This document shows positions 9,161 through 18,367 of a stretch of 64,000 bases of DNA, piece by piece. Each line of letters opens with the position of its first letter. Within the stretch, counting starts at the first letter, position 1. The DNA is from Bradyrhizobium sp. CSA207 (GTDB lineage: Bacteria; Pseudomonadota; Alphaproteobacteria; Rhizobiales; Xanthobacteraceae): positions 1 to 64,000 of the forward strand of contig NZ_JAACFT010000010.1 in NCBI RefSeq assembly GCF_029051685.1, read 5' to 3'. The notes under the pieces are model-generated. The model was given only the letters and a program-made list of their open reading frames with translations, searched no databases and had not been told where the DNA came from. The position numbers were made by a program, and so were the translations under genes.

Positions 9161-9701
9161 CATTGGCTGAAGTTGACACCGATGCACATCGGAAGGCTCG
9201 CTGACCAGGCAAAGAGTGCTGACGAAAATCCGCGCGGCTTCAAATTCTTAAATTTTTGCGAAAGTTGATTTCCACCAAAATATCGCCGCGCTTTCGCGAA
9301 ACTATTTTGATGTGAATTCGTTTTCCGCGTCTCTACTCATAGCAGAACTGGGAGAAACCAGCGTAGTTGCCGAGCGCTTGAGCGGACGTAGGTCGTAAAT
9401 GATAAATGGCTGGCCACCGTGCCAGCGAGGAAAATCCGCTCCCACATCTCTCGACGGCTATCATTTTGCCGCTCTAAAACACCTTACCGTCGGCTTGTCA
9501 CCTTGAGGGACGCAACTCGCGCCTCCCAGGTGGGCCACGTTGCTTGCGGCTGAGATTTCCGCGCCAAGCATTTGAATTTGAAGGTCCAACGCCGACGCAC
9601 CGGCGTGACGGACCGCCATTTCCAGCGAAGGGGTCGCGCATGCGACCGGCCTTGGCAGGATCTTGGGCTGAGGGCACCAACCATCGCAAGGAGACCAAGC
9701 G

Positions 9702-10478
9702 ATGACCTACTATGACACCCTGCAACAGAACCTCGCGCATGGTTCGCCATTTGGACAGTTCGGTCCGCAACAACAGTTCGGTCCGCAACAATGGGGATCG
9801 GGAGCTTTCGGTTCGCAAGGCGGCCAACAGTTTGGAGGAGGCGGTCTTGGATTGGGCCAAGCTGCCTATGGGCAGCAATACGGGCAATTCGGCGGTCAGC
9901 CGACCTTTGGCGCGTTTGGATATGGCCCCGGCTGGGGCGGGCAAATGGGCGGGAGTCAGCAGCCCTGGGGCGGCCAGCAGCGCCAGCTTTCGCCACAGGA
10001 CGTGAATGAGGTCGTGCGGCAATTGGTACCGGCGCTGCCTCAAATTCTCGCGCAAGCCCAGACTCCGTTCGCAGGAATGGGCTATGCGGCTTACGGCCAG
10101 GCGCCGCGGCAGCTAAGTCCGCAAGACGTGAGCGAGGTCGTGCGGCAGATCCTGCCCATCGTGCCGCAGATCGTGGGAATGCTGCAGAGCCAGCCCCAAA
10201 TGCAGCATTCGGCCATGCACGGCGGTCTCGGTCAGGGGCAATTCGGAGGCCCTGGTCAATTCGGTCTCGGCTATCCCACGCAGACTCAGCCAGCGCAGAT
10301 GTGGGGTACACAGTTCGGTGCGCCGCAGTTCCAGGCGGCATTCGGCGGTCAGACGGGCTTTGGCCAGCAGCGACAACTAACGCAGCAAGATGTCGCCGAC
10401 ATCACCCGCCAGCTGATCGGCGTCATTCCCCAGGTCATCGGTAACCTTCAGGCCTACGGCCAGCAGCGGATGATCTGA
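9702..10478 (+). CDS. Q/G-rich low-complexity protein with three repeats
   Basis: 258 residues, strongly biased to Gln, Gly and Phe (FGPQQ, GQFGG, YGQQ runs), with no signal peptide. Three copies of a structured module start at residues 94, 136 and 224: RQLSPQDVNEVVRQ, RQLSPQDVSEVVRQ and RQLTQQDVADITRQ, each followed by a hydrophobic P-x-x-PQ-helix. The layout, sticky low-complexity linkers between short amphipathic modules, suggests a self-assembling scaffold. A strong ribosome-binding site (AAGGAG) precedes the ATG. First gene of a cassette with 10560 and 11038. I do not recognise a family. The 541-bp gap 9161-9701 upstream contains nothing I can assign. Confidence 0.75.
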   Translation: MTYYDTLQQNLAHGSPFGQFGPQQQFGPQQWGSGAFGSQGGQQFGGGGLGLGQAAYGQQYGQFGGQPTFGAFGYGPGWGGQMGGSQQPWGGQQRQLSPQDVNEVVRQLVPALPQILAQAQTPFAGMGYAAYGQAPRQLSPQDVSEVVRQILPIVPQIVGMLQSQPQMQHSAMHGGLGQGQFGGPGQFGLGYPTQTQPAQMWGTQFGAPQFQAAFGGQTGFGQQRQLTQQDVADITRQLIGVIPQVIGNLQAYGQQRMI

Positions 10479-10494
10479 CCGTGCGGTAAGGCGC

Positions 10495-10518
10495 GACCGC
10501 CGCCAAAAAGCGGCGGTC
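10495..10518 (+). terminator. Perfect 9-bp stem-loop between cassette genes 1 and 2
   Basis: GACCGCCGC and GCGGCGGTC pair perfectly around a CAAAAA loop 17 bp after the stop of the Q/G-rich gene. No T-tract follows, so this may be a partial terminator or an mRNA-stabilising hairpin that lets the first gene be expressed more strongly than the second and third. Function is inferred. Confidence 0.5.
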
Positions 10519-10559
10519 TCGCCTGCCGTTGCGCACGCTTCCCCCGAAGGAGAACCCTC

Positions 10560-11018
10560 ATGTCGGATTCCAATCCCTCTGCCGCAACCGCGTCACAGCG
10601 GCACTCGTCAGACATTCAGCAGCTCGTGGGCCTGCTTGGCAATCTGATGCCGCTGCTCTTGCGCCTGCAGTCCCAAGGATTCGAGCAGCCGTTCCGGACC
10701 ATGCCCGGCACCTTCCCGATACCGAACCCGGTACTCGATCATCAGGCTGCGGAAAACATGATCGGAGACATGATCGCAGAATCGCTGCGCTCGCTCTCTG
10801 CCTACCTCGAGGCCAACGCTGTACAGCATGCGGGCCTGGAAAACTGCGTCTCGATCGTCACCCAAGCAGCCAACAAGTTTACCGAGCGGGATTATGCGCA
10901 GGCCTTCAACCTGATCTATTTCGCGTATCGCGCGATCGAAGCGGCCCGCGCAGCCGATCCCCGCCTTCCGTTGCTGAGACAGGCGTCGATCGATCGCACG
11001 CAATCTTCTATCCACTGA
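10560..11018 (+). CDS. Small helical protein of unknown function (cassette gene 2)
   Basis: 152 residues, predicted mostly alpha-helical: QQLVGLLGNLMPLLLRLQ (about residues 20-37), AENMIGDMIAESLRSLSAYLEA (about 64-84) and a final helix pair with YAQAFNLIYFAYRAIEAARAA. No signal peptide, no Cys cluster and no known catalytic motif. A GAAGGAG site precedes the ATG. Its position between the Q/G-rich repeat protein and the subtilase, all with strong ribosome-binding sites, suggests it acts with them, perhaps as adaptor or chaperone. No family recognised. Confidence 0.75.
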   Translation: MSDSNPSAATASQRHSSDIQQLVGLLGNLMPLLLRLQSQGFEQPFRTMPGTFPIPNPVLDHQAAENMIGDMIAESLRSLSAYLEANAVQHAGLENCVSIVTQAANKFTERDYAQAFNLIYFAYRAIEAARAADPRLPLLRQASIDRTQSSIH

Positions 11019-11037
11019 AATCAAAGGAGGCGACGCC

Positions 11038-12813
11038 ATGGCAACGAGTCCAGATGATGCGCGACCGACCTCGAGCGACAATCGACGCAAACCAGTGCGC
11101 AGCACTCAATACATGATCGCGCCAGCGGGCGCCGGCATCAGCGCTCAAACGCTGGCCGAACAACTGAACCAGTTCGGCAACATCCTGTGGACCCACGACC
11201 AGCGCGGCGTCAGTGGCCCGCCAATTGCGGTCGTGCGCATGCCCGACGAAGCCGCCGCCGCCTTGCGCCGCTCCACGGCCGGCAGCTTGATCATCGAGCC
11301 GGACAGCCATCTGCGAGCTGCATCCTTTGCCGGCCCGGCCTCCTCTTTCATCCCGGCGGCCACAACGATGACCGCACTCGGGCCGGACTTCAAGGTGACG
11401 ATCCGGGTCCTCAGCGAAGCAGGTGGGCCTGTGGAGCAGGCAACTGTGCAGCTCGTCGGCGAGCAGGCGTCAGCTCAAGGACGGACGGACCGTGATGGCA
11501 ACGTCGATCTGACGCTGCGGGACGAAGTGCCGGAAACAATTGCCGCCATTTTCGTCAGCGCACGCTCCGGCCATTGGGGCTTGTGGCAACAGCGGCCCAA
11601 TATCGAGGCCGATGCGGTGAACACCTTCACCCTGAAACCGTTGCAGCTGCCTGGCGGGCTGGATTGGGGCGGCGAAGCGATGCGCTTCGATCAGATTCCC
11701 GACCATTGCCGTGGAGCTGACGTCAAGATCGCGCTCATCGACAGCGGCGTGGCGACCAGCCACAAGCTATTGGCTGACATCGAGCACGGTATCGATGCCC
11801 GACGTGGCGAAGATCGCTCATGGTCGAAGGACGTCACTGGCCACGGCACGCCTTGCGCAAGCATCATCAATGCGGCTGCGCAGGCAGATCACGGCATCCG
11901 CGGCTACGCCCCGGACAGCGAGCTGCATGTTTGCAAGCTTCCCCAAGATGCCCATTGCAGCGACCTGATCGCGGCGCTCGATGATTGCCTGCAAAACGGC
12001 ATCGACGTGGCGTGCGTCGGAGTCGGTTGCGAGCACGGCTCCGTGCTGGTTGAGCAGCACATTGCCATGGCCAAGCAGCAAGGCGTCAGCATCGTCGCTG
12101 CCGCCGGCAACTCTGGAGAACGCATACTGTTTCCGGCCTGTTCTCCGCATGTCTTGGCGGTCGGTGCGGTCGGACGGATGGGAAGCTTCGCGGAAGACAG
12201 TCCGCAGGCGGCGCAGGCCGCAGCCGCCACTGCGGCGGCAGGCGGGTTGTTCGTACCGCCGTTTTCCTGCCGCGGGTCCGAACTCGACCTGTGCGCGCCC
12301 GGTGTTGCAGTCATTGCCTGCCAGTCGCCGGACGGTTATGCCGTCTGCGACGGCACCTCGCTCGCAGCTGCTCACGTTGCCGCGCTTGCAGCCTTGATCC
12401 TTGCCGACCACGCCGACTTCAAGGGCAGCTTCATCGCCAAGGATGCCCACCGGGTCGAACGGCTGTTCCAAATTCTGAAGGAGACGGCGCAGCCCATCGG
12501 CCATCCATGGCAGACCGGGGCCGGGTTGCCGGATGCAGCCCGCGCGCTCGGCGTCTGGTCCGATCAGCGGCCCCTTGCCATGCCTCTGAATGCCGGACTG
12601 CGCGAGATGCGCAGCGCCATTCGGCAGCTCGATCGGATTCCATTCGGCGCAAGCCAGGCGATGATATTCGAGCCGCCACGCGGCCCGGCCAACGTGACCC
12701 GGCTTCCGTTGAATCCGGCCCCTCTGGCGTTCCAGGCTGCCGGCGGGGGAACAGCGACGGTGCATGAACTCAGAGCAGCGATGGCGCTCGCGGGCCTAGC
12801 GGAAGGACGGTAG
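11038..12813 (+). CDS. Subtilisin-like serine protease (S8) with N-terminal accessory domains
   Basis: 591 residues. Catalytic triad: Asp235 (ALIDSG), His269 (GHGT) and Ser441 (GTSLAAAH), with oxyanion Asn358 (AAGNSG), so the protease looks intact. Residues about 25-95 (QYMIAPAG ... LIIEPD) resemble an I9-type propeptide. Residues about 115-205 resemble an Ig-like/carboxypeptidase-regulatory-like domain (VEQATVQLVG ... GRTDRDGNVDLTL). There is no classical signal peptide, so it is cytoplasmic or exported by another route. A very strong AAAGGAGG site lies 7 bp before the ATG. Last gene of the three-gene cassette; the substrate may be one of its partners. Confidence 0.88.
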   Translation: MATSPDDARPTSSDNRRKPVRSTQYMIAPAGAGISAQTLAEQLNQFGNILWTHDQRGVSGPPIAVVRMPDEAAAALRRSTAGSLIIEPDSHLRAASFAGPASSFIPAATTMTALGPDFKVTIRVLSEAGGPVEQATVQLVGEQASAQGRTDRDGNVDLTLRDEVPETIAAIFVSARSGHWGLWQQRPNIEADAVNTFTLKPLQLPGGLDWGGEAMRFDQIPDHCRGADVKIALIDSGVATSHKLLADIEHGIDARRGEDRSWSKDVTGHGTPCASIINAAAQADHGIRGYAPDSELHVCKLPQDAHCSDLIAALDDCLQNGIDVACVGVGCEHGSVLVEQHIAMAKQQGVSIVAAAGNSGERILFPACSPHVLAVGAVGRMGSFAEDSPQAAQAAAATAAAGGLFVPPFSCRGSELDLCAPGVAVIACQSPDGYAVCDGTSLAAAHVAALAALILADHADFKGSFIAKDAHRVERLFQILKETAQPIGHPWQTGAGLPDAARALGVWSDQRPLAMPLNAGLREMRSAIRQLDRIPFGASQAMIFEPPRGPANVTRLPLNPAPLAFQAAGGGTATVHELRAAMALAGLAEGR

Positions 12814-12830
12814 AGGATGATTAGGCCCGC

Positions 12831-13180
12831 CGTGCCTAGAACGTCACCCGCATCCCCGCATAAAACGCCCTCGGCCGCGCCGGGCTCAGCGAGCGCGGGT
12901 CGCTGAAATCGGCGCCGCCGTTGACGAAATTGGGCAACGCGCCTTTGTCGAAGAACTGCCCATAGGTCGCATAGCGCCTGTCGAAGATGTTGTCGACGCG
13001 GCCATAGAGCTGGACGTTCTTCGTCACCTGATAGGAAGTGTGCAGATTGAAGACGGTGTACGACGGCAGCTTCGCATACTGGTTGGACTCGTCGCCAACC
13101 AGATACTGGCTGGAGACAAAGATCGCGTTGCCGCCGACCTTCCAGACGTCGGTCACGGCATAGTCGATGCCGAGCTTGAC
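12831..13180 (-). pseudogene. TonB-dependent receptor 3' fragment (copy 2)
   Basis: About 350 bp nearly identical to 19381-19730, the 3' end of the complete receptor gene. Unlike copy 1 its reading frame is intact over about 115 codons, from LGIDYAVTDVWKVGG to the terminal AGMRVTF and stop at 12836. Homology stops sharply at 13180, where catalase-like sequence on the other strand begins. No start codon or plug domain belongs to it, so it is a remnant left by recombination or duplication. Confidence 0.85.
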
Positions 13181-14252
13181 GGCGGATTCATCCCGCGAGA
13201 GGGCTGTCCGGTCGAGGGATTGCGAGATTGCCGCAGAATCGGACAAGGCATGTCCGCTTTGGGAAAGAAGCTTGAGCTGCGGTGCGCCACAAACGAACCC
13301 GATCGTTCGAACCCAGGATCCCGTCCTGCCTCTGTCCCCGAGCCGCGCTGCCACGCCAGCATCGATCGTCGACGCACTGAAGGCGCTTGGCGGTCTTCCA
13401 CCAAAGGCACGCGCGAGCTTCGCCGGTGGCCAATGCGTTCGCGGCACCTATGCCCCTTCGGATCAGGCAAAGGAAATCACCAAATCCCGGAGCTTCACCA
13501 AGCCATCCCGGGTGCTTGCGCGGTTCTCGGCGGACGAGTGCAACCCGAACGCGGTGGGCACCGAGAAGAGCCTGCTGCGCGGCTTCAGCTTCCGGCTCGG
13601 CAGCGACGGCGAACGCTCGGAGATTTTGACCCAGAGTGCTCCCGTTCATTTTGCCAGAACGCTCGACCAGATGCTGGCTTTCCTGCAGGCGCGCATGCCG
13701 GGCGCGGACGGCAAGCCGGACATGGCGCAAGTCGAGGCATTCTCTGCCGCCAATCCTGAAACCTTGCGTCAGGCAAGCTACCTGGCTGCGCATCCGCTCC
13801 CCGCAAGCCCTGCTTGCACGATCTATTGGGGCGTGCACGCCTTTCCCGCAACGAATGCAATGGGCGAGACACGGTTCATCAAGTTCAAACTCGCGCCTGT
13901 CGGCGAGGAAGTCAGGTCGACCGAAGACGTGGCCACGGCAAAGTGCTCCGACTTGCTGCACGACGACCTCGAATCCCGGATCGCAGCACGCGATGCCAGG
14001 TTCAGCGTGATGGCGCTGCTGGACCGTCCCGGCGACCCCGTCATGGACGTGACCATCCGCTGGCCCGACGAGGACAGGCGCGAAGCAGTACGCCTCGGAA
14101 CGATCGTGATAACGGGCACCGAGCCAAACGAGGTGTGCGACGAACTTGGGTTCAATCCGGCGCATCTTGCCGAAGGCATCGGCCATCCGCCGGACGAGAT
14201 GTTTGCGGCGCGGCGCGCCGGCTATGCCATCTCACAGAGACGGCGCCGCTGA
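13167..14252 (+). CDS. Catalase-related peroxidase-like protein with altered heme pocket
   Basis: Up to 361 residues; similarity to SrpA-type catalase-related peroxidases starts near residue 64 and covers LLRGFSFRL and a C-terminal RRAGY that fits the proximal RxxxY heme-ligand motif. Where the family has the distal histidine (HAKG), this protein has SFAGG with Phe85, and the usual GGGNP is DECNP. It may therefore lack peroxidase activity or use another chemistry. The first ATG lies inside the TonB-receptor remnant, so the original start and signal peptide may have been lost; an internal start is possible. Confidence 0.7.
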   Translation: MPSLTADSSRERAVRSRDCEIAAESDKACPLWERSLSCGAPQTNPIVRTQDPVLPLSPSRAATPASIVDALKALGGLPPKARASFAGGQCVRGTYAPSDQAKEITKSRSFTKPSRVLARFSADECNPNAVGTEKSLLRGFSFRLGSDGERSEILTQSAPVHFARTLDQMLAFLQARMPGADGKPDMAQVEAFSAANPETLRQASYLAAHPLPASPACTIYWGVHAFPATNAMGETRFIKFKLAPVGEEVRSTEDVATAKCSDLLHDDLESRIAARDARFSVMALLDRPGDPVMDVTIRWPDEDRREAVRLGTIVITGTEPNEVCDELGFNPAHLAEGIGHPPDEMFAARRAGYAISQRRRR

Positions 14253-14274
14253 GCGAAAGCGCGTCTTGCCCGGA

Positions 14275-15207
14275 TCATGTTTCGTTTTCCGGCGCGTCCT
14301 GCCCGTCGCGGCGCCACATTCCCGGGCTGACGCCGACCATCGAGGAAAACACCCGCGTGAAGTGGCTTTGATTGGCGAACCCTGCAGCTATGGCAACCTC
14401 CGCGAGTGACAGCCCGCGCACCCCCATCAATTGCTTGGCCGTATTCACGCGCTGGCGAAGCAGCCACTGGTGTGGCGGCAAGCCGGTGGAGACGCGAAAT
14501 GCCCGCGAAAAATGACTGACGGAGAGATCGAACTCGGCTGCGATCTTTGCCAGCGAAAGCTTTCCGCGGAGGTCGGACTCCAGTCTTTCGCAGGCGCGCT
14601 TGACCTGCCATGGCGCAAGGCCGCCGCGGATTGATTCGGTGACGCTCTGCAGCCCGCCATAGGCCTGGGCGACGTGTGCGGTGAGCGCGAGCATCATGTG
14701 ATCGATGAAAAGCTGGTTGGTCTCGTCCGGCCGACGCAGCCCTTCTTGCAGCGACGCGCCGATATGACGGATGACCGTGTCGTCATGGCCGACGCCGAGT
14801 TCACAGGCAAGCTGACGGACGCGCGGCACGCGGGACTGCTCGGTGAGGCCATCGAGCGCCGAGCGCGGCAAATAGAAAAACAGGGAGTGGAACGGCTTGT
14901 CGATCACATAGCGCGGATCACGCTTGAGATCGTACAGATATGTTGCGCCCGCCGGGACATCCGCCTTCATCACGCACTTGCCGTTTTCCCAGAGTTCGCA
15001 GTCCGGGTAGTCGTGAAGCTTCAGGCTGACGACAAAGGCATCCTCAGGGGCAAACGAACCGGAGAGACCCGGCACGGGATTGTCATCCCGGGTTTCGGTG
15101 ACCGCGAGCTCCACGCCGCGCAGTGAACGCGTGATCAGCGAGGGCGGCGCATCCCTCAGGTGCAAGAACTGCCGGAGACTCCGGCCGAAAGCGCTCGCCT
15201 GTGTCAT
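14275..15207 (-). CDS. AraC family transcriptional regulator
   Basis: 310 residues from the ATG at 15205-15207 (an in-frame start at 15261 would add 18). The C-terminal about 100 residues carry both AraC helix-turn-helices: LSLAKIAAEFDLSVSHFSRAF and SLAEVAIAAGFANQSHFTRVF, ending in the usual GVSP-W segment. The N-terminal 190 residues are a sensing domain with an aromatic-rich beta part. Convergent with the catalase-like gene, 22 bp apart. Target unknown. Confidence 0.88.
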   Translation of the reverse strand: MTQASAFGRSLRQFLHLRDAPPSLITRSLRGVELAVTETRDDNPVPGLSGSFAPEDAFVVSLKLHDYPDCELWENGKCVMKADVPAGATYLYDLKRDPRYVIDKPFHSLFFYLPRSALDGLTEQSRVPRVRQLACELGVGHDDTVIRHIGASLQEGLRRPDETNQLFIDHMMLALTAHVAQAYGGLQSVTESIRGGLAPWQVKRACERLESDLRGKLSLAKIAAEFDLSVSHFSRAFRVSTGLPPHQWLLRQRVNTAKQLMGVRGLSLAEVAIAAGFANQSHFTRVFSSMVGVSPGMWRRDGQDAPENET

Positions 15208-15599
15208 GGGAGTAGATCTCGTTTTGTGAGGCGCGACTGGGGCGTGGGACGCTGCCGCCAAGCCACGGCCAATTATCCGACATCGGCAAGCAACGGTCCA
15301 GACTCCCGCCTTGGAACGATAGCCCTGTGACGGCCTGCCGCACCTATTGTCACAAAACGTTTTTCACAAGCGATTCAACGGATTGTGATGCCTCTCGCGC
15401 GACCCCGGCTCAATCCCTCGACAACGCATCGCCCGCCCATCGTGCGTTTGTGAAAGCGCGCACCGGCTTGGAGCAGGATCGGACAAAACATAGCCGGTTC
15501 AGGAAATACGCTGAGGCTTTGCAGCGCATAGAACACGCGCCGACCCGTACAAATACGGCAATTCATCGGAAGCTTCAGGTAGTCAGCAGGAGGCACGCC

Positions 15600-16559
15600 A
15601 TGACCGCGAGCACCGCACCCATGCACAATTCCACGCACAAAGGTTTGCCACCCGCCGGGGGTGCAAGGCCGGACGATAGCTCGGCGTCCGAGCGTCGCGC
15701 CGCGGATGCGGAGATGGCGCGCGTTCTCGGGACCGAACCGCTTCGCATGGCGTTGGACTCCTCCGGTGCCGGGATCGCGCACTGGAAACATGATCCATTG
15801 CACGACGTGGTCGAGCCGATGAGCCACCATGTGATCATGGCGTACAACGGCGTGATGCAGCGCATGGAGCGGCGGTCGGGAAAATCGGTTGCGATCGGTA
15901 CGTTTCGTCCCGGAGTCATGATCATCATTCCGGAAGGATCGAGCTCCCGATGGGATATTCCGAAGCCTGTTGATGTGGTCCAGCTCTATCTTCCGAATGC
16001 AACACTGAAGCGCGTTGCTGACGAAGCCGGGACCGCCAAACCGGCCGACCTGCTGGAGCGAACGGCACATCCTGATCCCATTACGTCCAGACTGCTCTTG
16101 AGCGCAGCGGATGCGCTGGAGGGCAACGGAGCCCTGGATACATTGTTCCGCCATCAGCTGACAGATCTTCTTGCCACGCGCCTGCTGGTTGCCCACACAG
16201 GTTCGCCAACCACGTTGCAACCGACCATGGGTGGGCTGTCGCCGAAGGTCCTGCTCCGTGCGATCGAACGGTTGCGCTCGGACAGCGATGCGGACGTCTC
16301 GCTCGATGCGCTGGCTTCCGATGCCGGTCTATCGCGCTTTCACTTCTGCCGTGCCTTCAAGGAAAGCACCGGGCTTTCGCCGCATGCCTGGCTGCGGCAG
16401 CACCGGCTCGAGCAGGCCATGAACATGCTGCGGGAGACCGACGAATCGGTCGTCTCGATCGCCGCGGCGCTTGGCTATTCCTCGCAGACCGCCTTCGCCG
16501 CAGCATTCAAGAAGCTGATGGGAGAAACGCCGAGCGATTGGCGCAGGCGCATGCGTTAG
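15600..16559 (+). CDS. AraC family transcriptional regulator
   Basis: 319 residues from an ATG 7 bp behind a perfect AGGAGG. The C-terminal domain has both AraC HTH motifs (VSLDALASDAGLSRFHFCRAF and VVSIAAALGYSSQTAFAAAF), ending TPSDWRRRMR. The N-terminal about 200 residues form a sensing domain of the type found in AraC proteins that regulate small oxidative or efflux genes. It is divergent from the preceding AraC gene across about 390 bp (15208-15599), in which I see no gene. Effector unknown. Confidence 0.88.
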   Translation: MTASTAPMHNSTHKGLPPAGGARPDDSSASERRAADAEMARVLGTEPLRMALDSSGAGIAHWKHDPLHDVVEPMSHHVIMAYNGVMQRMERRSGKSVAIGTFRPGVMIIIPEGSSSRWDIPKPVDVVQLYLPNATLKRVADEAGTAKPADLLERTAHPDPITSRLLLSAADALEGNGALDTLFRHQLTDLLATRLLVAHTGSPTTLQPTMGGLSPKVLLRAIERLRSDSDADVSLDALASDAGLSRFHFCRAFKESTGLSPHAWLRQHRLEQAMNMLRETDESVVSIAAALGYSSQTAFAAAFKKLMGETPSDWRRRMR

Positions 16560-16656
16560 CAGCAATCTCTCGACAGAGACGGCAATCGCTCTGGGGCAGT
16601 CGAATATCTGGTTCGCTAAACATCTCAGCATCGCACCACGCGGACGGAGACAAACG

Positions 16657-16947
16657 ATGCACTGGAAACACCTTGCAATTGCACCGCGACGGAAAGCCAT
16701 CGCGACGGCACTCCTGTACGGACTCTCACTGACCGTGCGTTTCACCTCGCCAACGGCCGAAGAAGCGCCGGTACCAACTGCGCAAAGCGCCAATCCCGCA
16801 ACGGCGATCCTGATCAATCAGGGTTGGCCGAGGAAACCTATGGTGCCGGTAGCTCTGCGCGGCTGGCCATCGGGCCCGAGAAGCTGCCAGGCCGCATGTG
16901 AAGGCCCTTCGCTGCTGTCCTCACTGCCGAACTGCTCCGCGCCGTAA
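16657..16947 (+). CDS. Small hypothetical protein, possibly exported
   Basis: 96 residues. A GGAG site precedes the ATG and the first 35 residues (basic start, then IATALLYGLSLTV) could be a signal peptide. The rest is Pro- and Ser-rich with two cysteines and no motif. It fills the gap between the AraC gene and the FAD-dependent dehydrogenase. Coding potential is doubtful; it may be a chance reading frame. Confidence 0.3.
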   Translation: MHWKHLAIAPRRKAIATALLYGLSLTVRFTSPTAEEAPVPTAQSANPATAILINQGWPRKPMVPVALRGWPSGPRSCQAACEGPSLLSSLPNCSAP

Positions 16948-17067
16948 GGATCCGGCGGTCTCCGTTTCACCCTCTTCGCGTCATCGTCGATCGCAACAGC
17001 TCTGCCGCATTGAGCGGCGGCGACGACGCGCGCACGTCCCGAGCCACCAAACCCAGGAGTAAACCAC

Positions 17068-18273
17068 ATGCGACTTCTCATCATTGGCGCCGGCTTCGCC
17101 GGCATGTACGCCGCCCTCTCCTCCGCCCGCCTGCGCGAGATTCAGGGCGTTTCGCCCGACAATCTCGAAATCGCACTGATCGCACCGAAGCCGACGCTGG
17201 TGGTGCGCCCGCGGCTTTATGAGCCGAAGCCGGAAACCCTGACGGCGCCGCTGCTCGATGTCCTCAAGGCGATCGACGTCGACTACATCCAGGGCAGCGC
17301 CGAGACGATCGACATCAAGGCGCAGACGGTGCAGATCACGACTCCCAAGGGCACGCGCAAGACACTATCCTACGACCGTCTGGTAGTCGCCACCGGCAGC
17401 CGCCTGTTCCGTCCCAACATTCCGGGCCTTGCCGAGCACGGCTTCAGCGTCGACTCGCTCGACGACGCAATCGCGCTCGACAAGCATCTGCACGGCCTCG
17501 CCGACCGGCCGGCCGTCAATGGACGCGATACGGTCGTGGTCGCCGGCGGCGGCTTCACCGGTATCGAGGCCGCAACCGAGCTGCCTGCGCGCCTGCGCGG
17601 CATCTTCGGCAAGGAATCCAGGACGCGCGTGATCATCGTCGAGCGCAACAGCGCGATCGCTCCCGACATGGGCGAAGGCCCCCGTCCGCTCATCGAGGAC
17701 GCGCTGCGCAAGCTCGGCGTCGAGATCCGGCTCGGGGCCGGCGTCGCCTCGCTCGACAAATCCGGCGTCACCCTGTCGACCGGCGAACACATCGAAACCG
17801 AGACGGTGGTCTGGGCGGCCGGCATCCGCGCCGCGCCGTTGACCGCGCAGATTCCCGCCGAGCGCGACAATTTCGGCCGGCTCCTGGTGGACCGCGATCT
17901 GCGCGTGCCGGGCGTCCAGGGCGTCTTCGCCACCGGCGATGCAGCCCGTGCCGCCTGCGACGACGAGGGCAACTACGCGCTGATGTCGTGCCAGCACGCC
18001 ACGCGGATGGGCGCCTTTGCCGGCAACAACGCCGCCGCCGAACTGCTGGGCGTTCCGACCAAGCCCTACCACCAGAAGGCCTATGTCACCTGCCTCGACC
18101 TCGGCGAAGCCGGCGCGCTGTTCACGCGCGGCTGGGAACGCAAGGTCGAGATGGTCGGCGACATCGCCAAGAAGACGAAGCAGGAGATCAACACCGTCTG
18201 GATCTATCCGCCGAAAGCCGAGCGGGCCGCTGCGCTCGCGTCGGCCGATCCGGAACGCGTGACTGACCTCTAG
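17068..18273 (+). CDS. FAD-dependent NAD(P)H dehydrogenase (NDH-2-like)
   Basis: 401 residues, usual length. The N-terminal FAD-binding motif GAGFAGMYAA lies at residues 7-16. A second dinucleotide-binding motif for NAD(P)H is VVAGGGFTGIEAATEL near residue 155, and the conserved GVFATGDAA that contacts FAD is near residue 290. This is the two-dinucleotide-fold pyridine nucleotide-disulfide reductase family without the redox disulfide, as in type II NADH dehydrogenases. AGGAG precedes the ATG. The electron acceptor, quinone or other, is not determined. Confidence 0.85.
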   Translation: MRLLIIGAGFAGMYAALSSARLREIQGVSPDNLEIALIAPKPTLVVRPRLYEPKPETLTAPLLDVLKAIDVDYIQGSAETIDIKAQTVQITTPKGTRKTLSYDRLVVATGSRLFRPNIPGLAEHGFSVDSLDDAIALDKHLHGLADRPAVNGRDTVVVAGGGFTGIEAATELPARLRGIFGKESRTRVIIVERNSAIAPDMGEGPRPLIEDALRKLGVEIRLGAGVASLDKSGVTLSTGEHIETETVVWAAGIRAAPLTAQIPAERDNFGRLLVDRDLRVPGVQGVFATGDAARAACDDEGNYALMSCQHATRMGAFAGNNAAAELLGVPTKPYHQKAYVTCLDLGEAGALFTRGWERKVEMVGDIAKKTKQEINTVWIYPPKAERAAALASADPERVTDL

Positions 18274-18367
18274 ACGCCCAGGCGATGCTGGTCGCGCTCG
18301 CTGCTGGCTGCGCGGCCTGCTCAACCGGGACCAGCCAGCGACTTTTACAATGAAGCAGGAGACAAAC

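Noticed and set aside
9484..10341. 285-codon frame on the minus strand over the Q/G-rich gene
   Set aside because: Low-complexity mirror of the glutamine and glycine codons; no start signal. The plus-strand gene has a strong ribosome-binding site and repeats at protein level.
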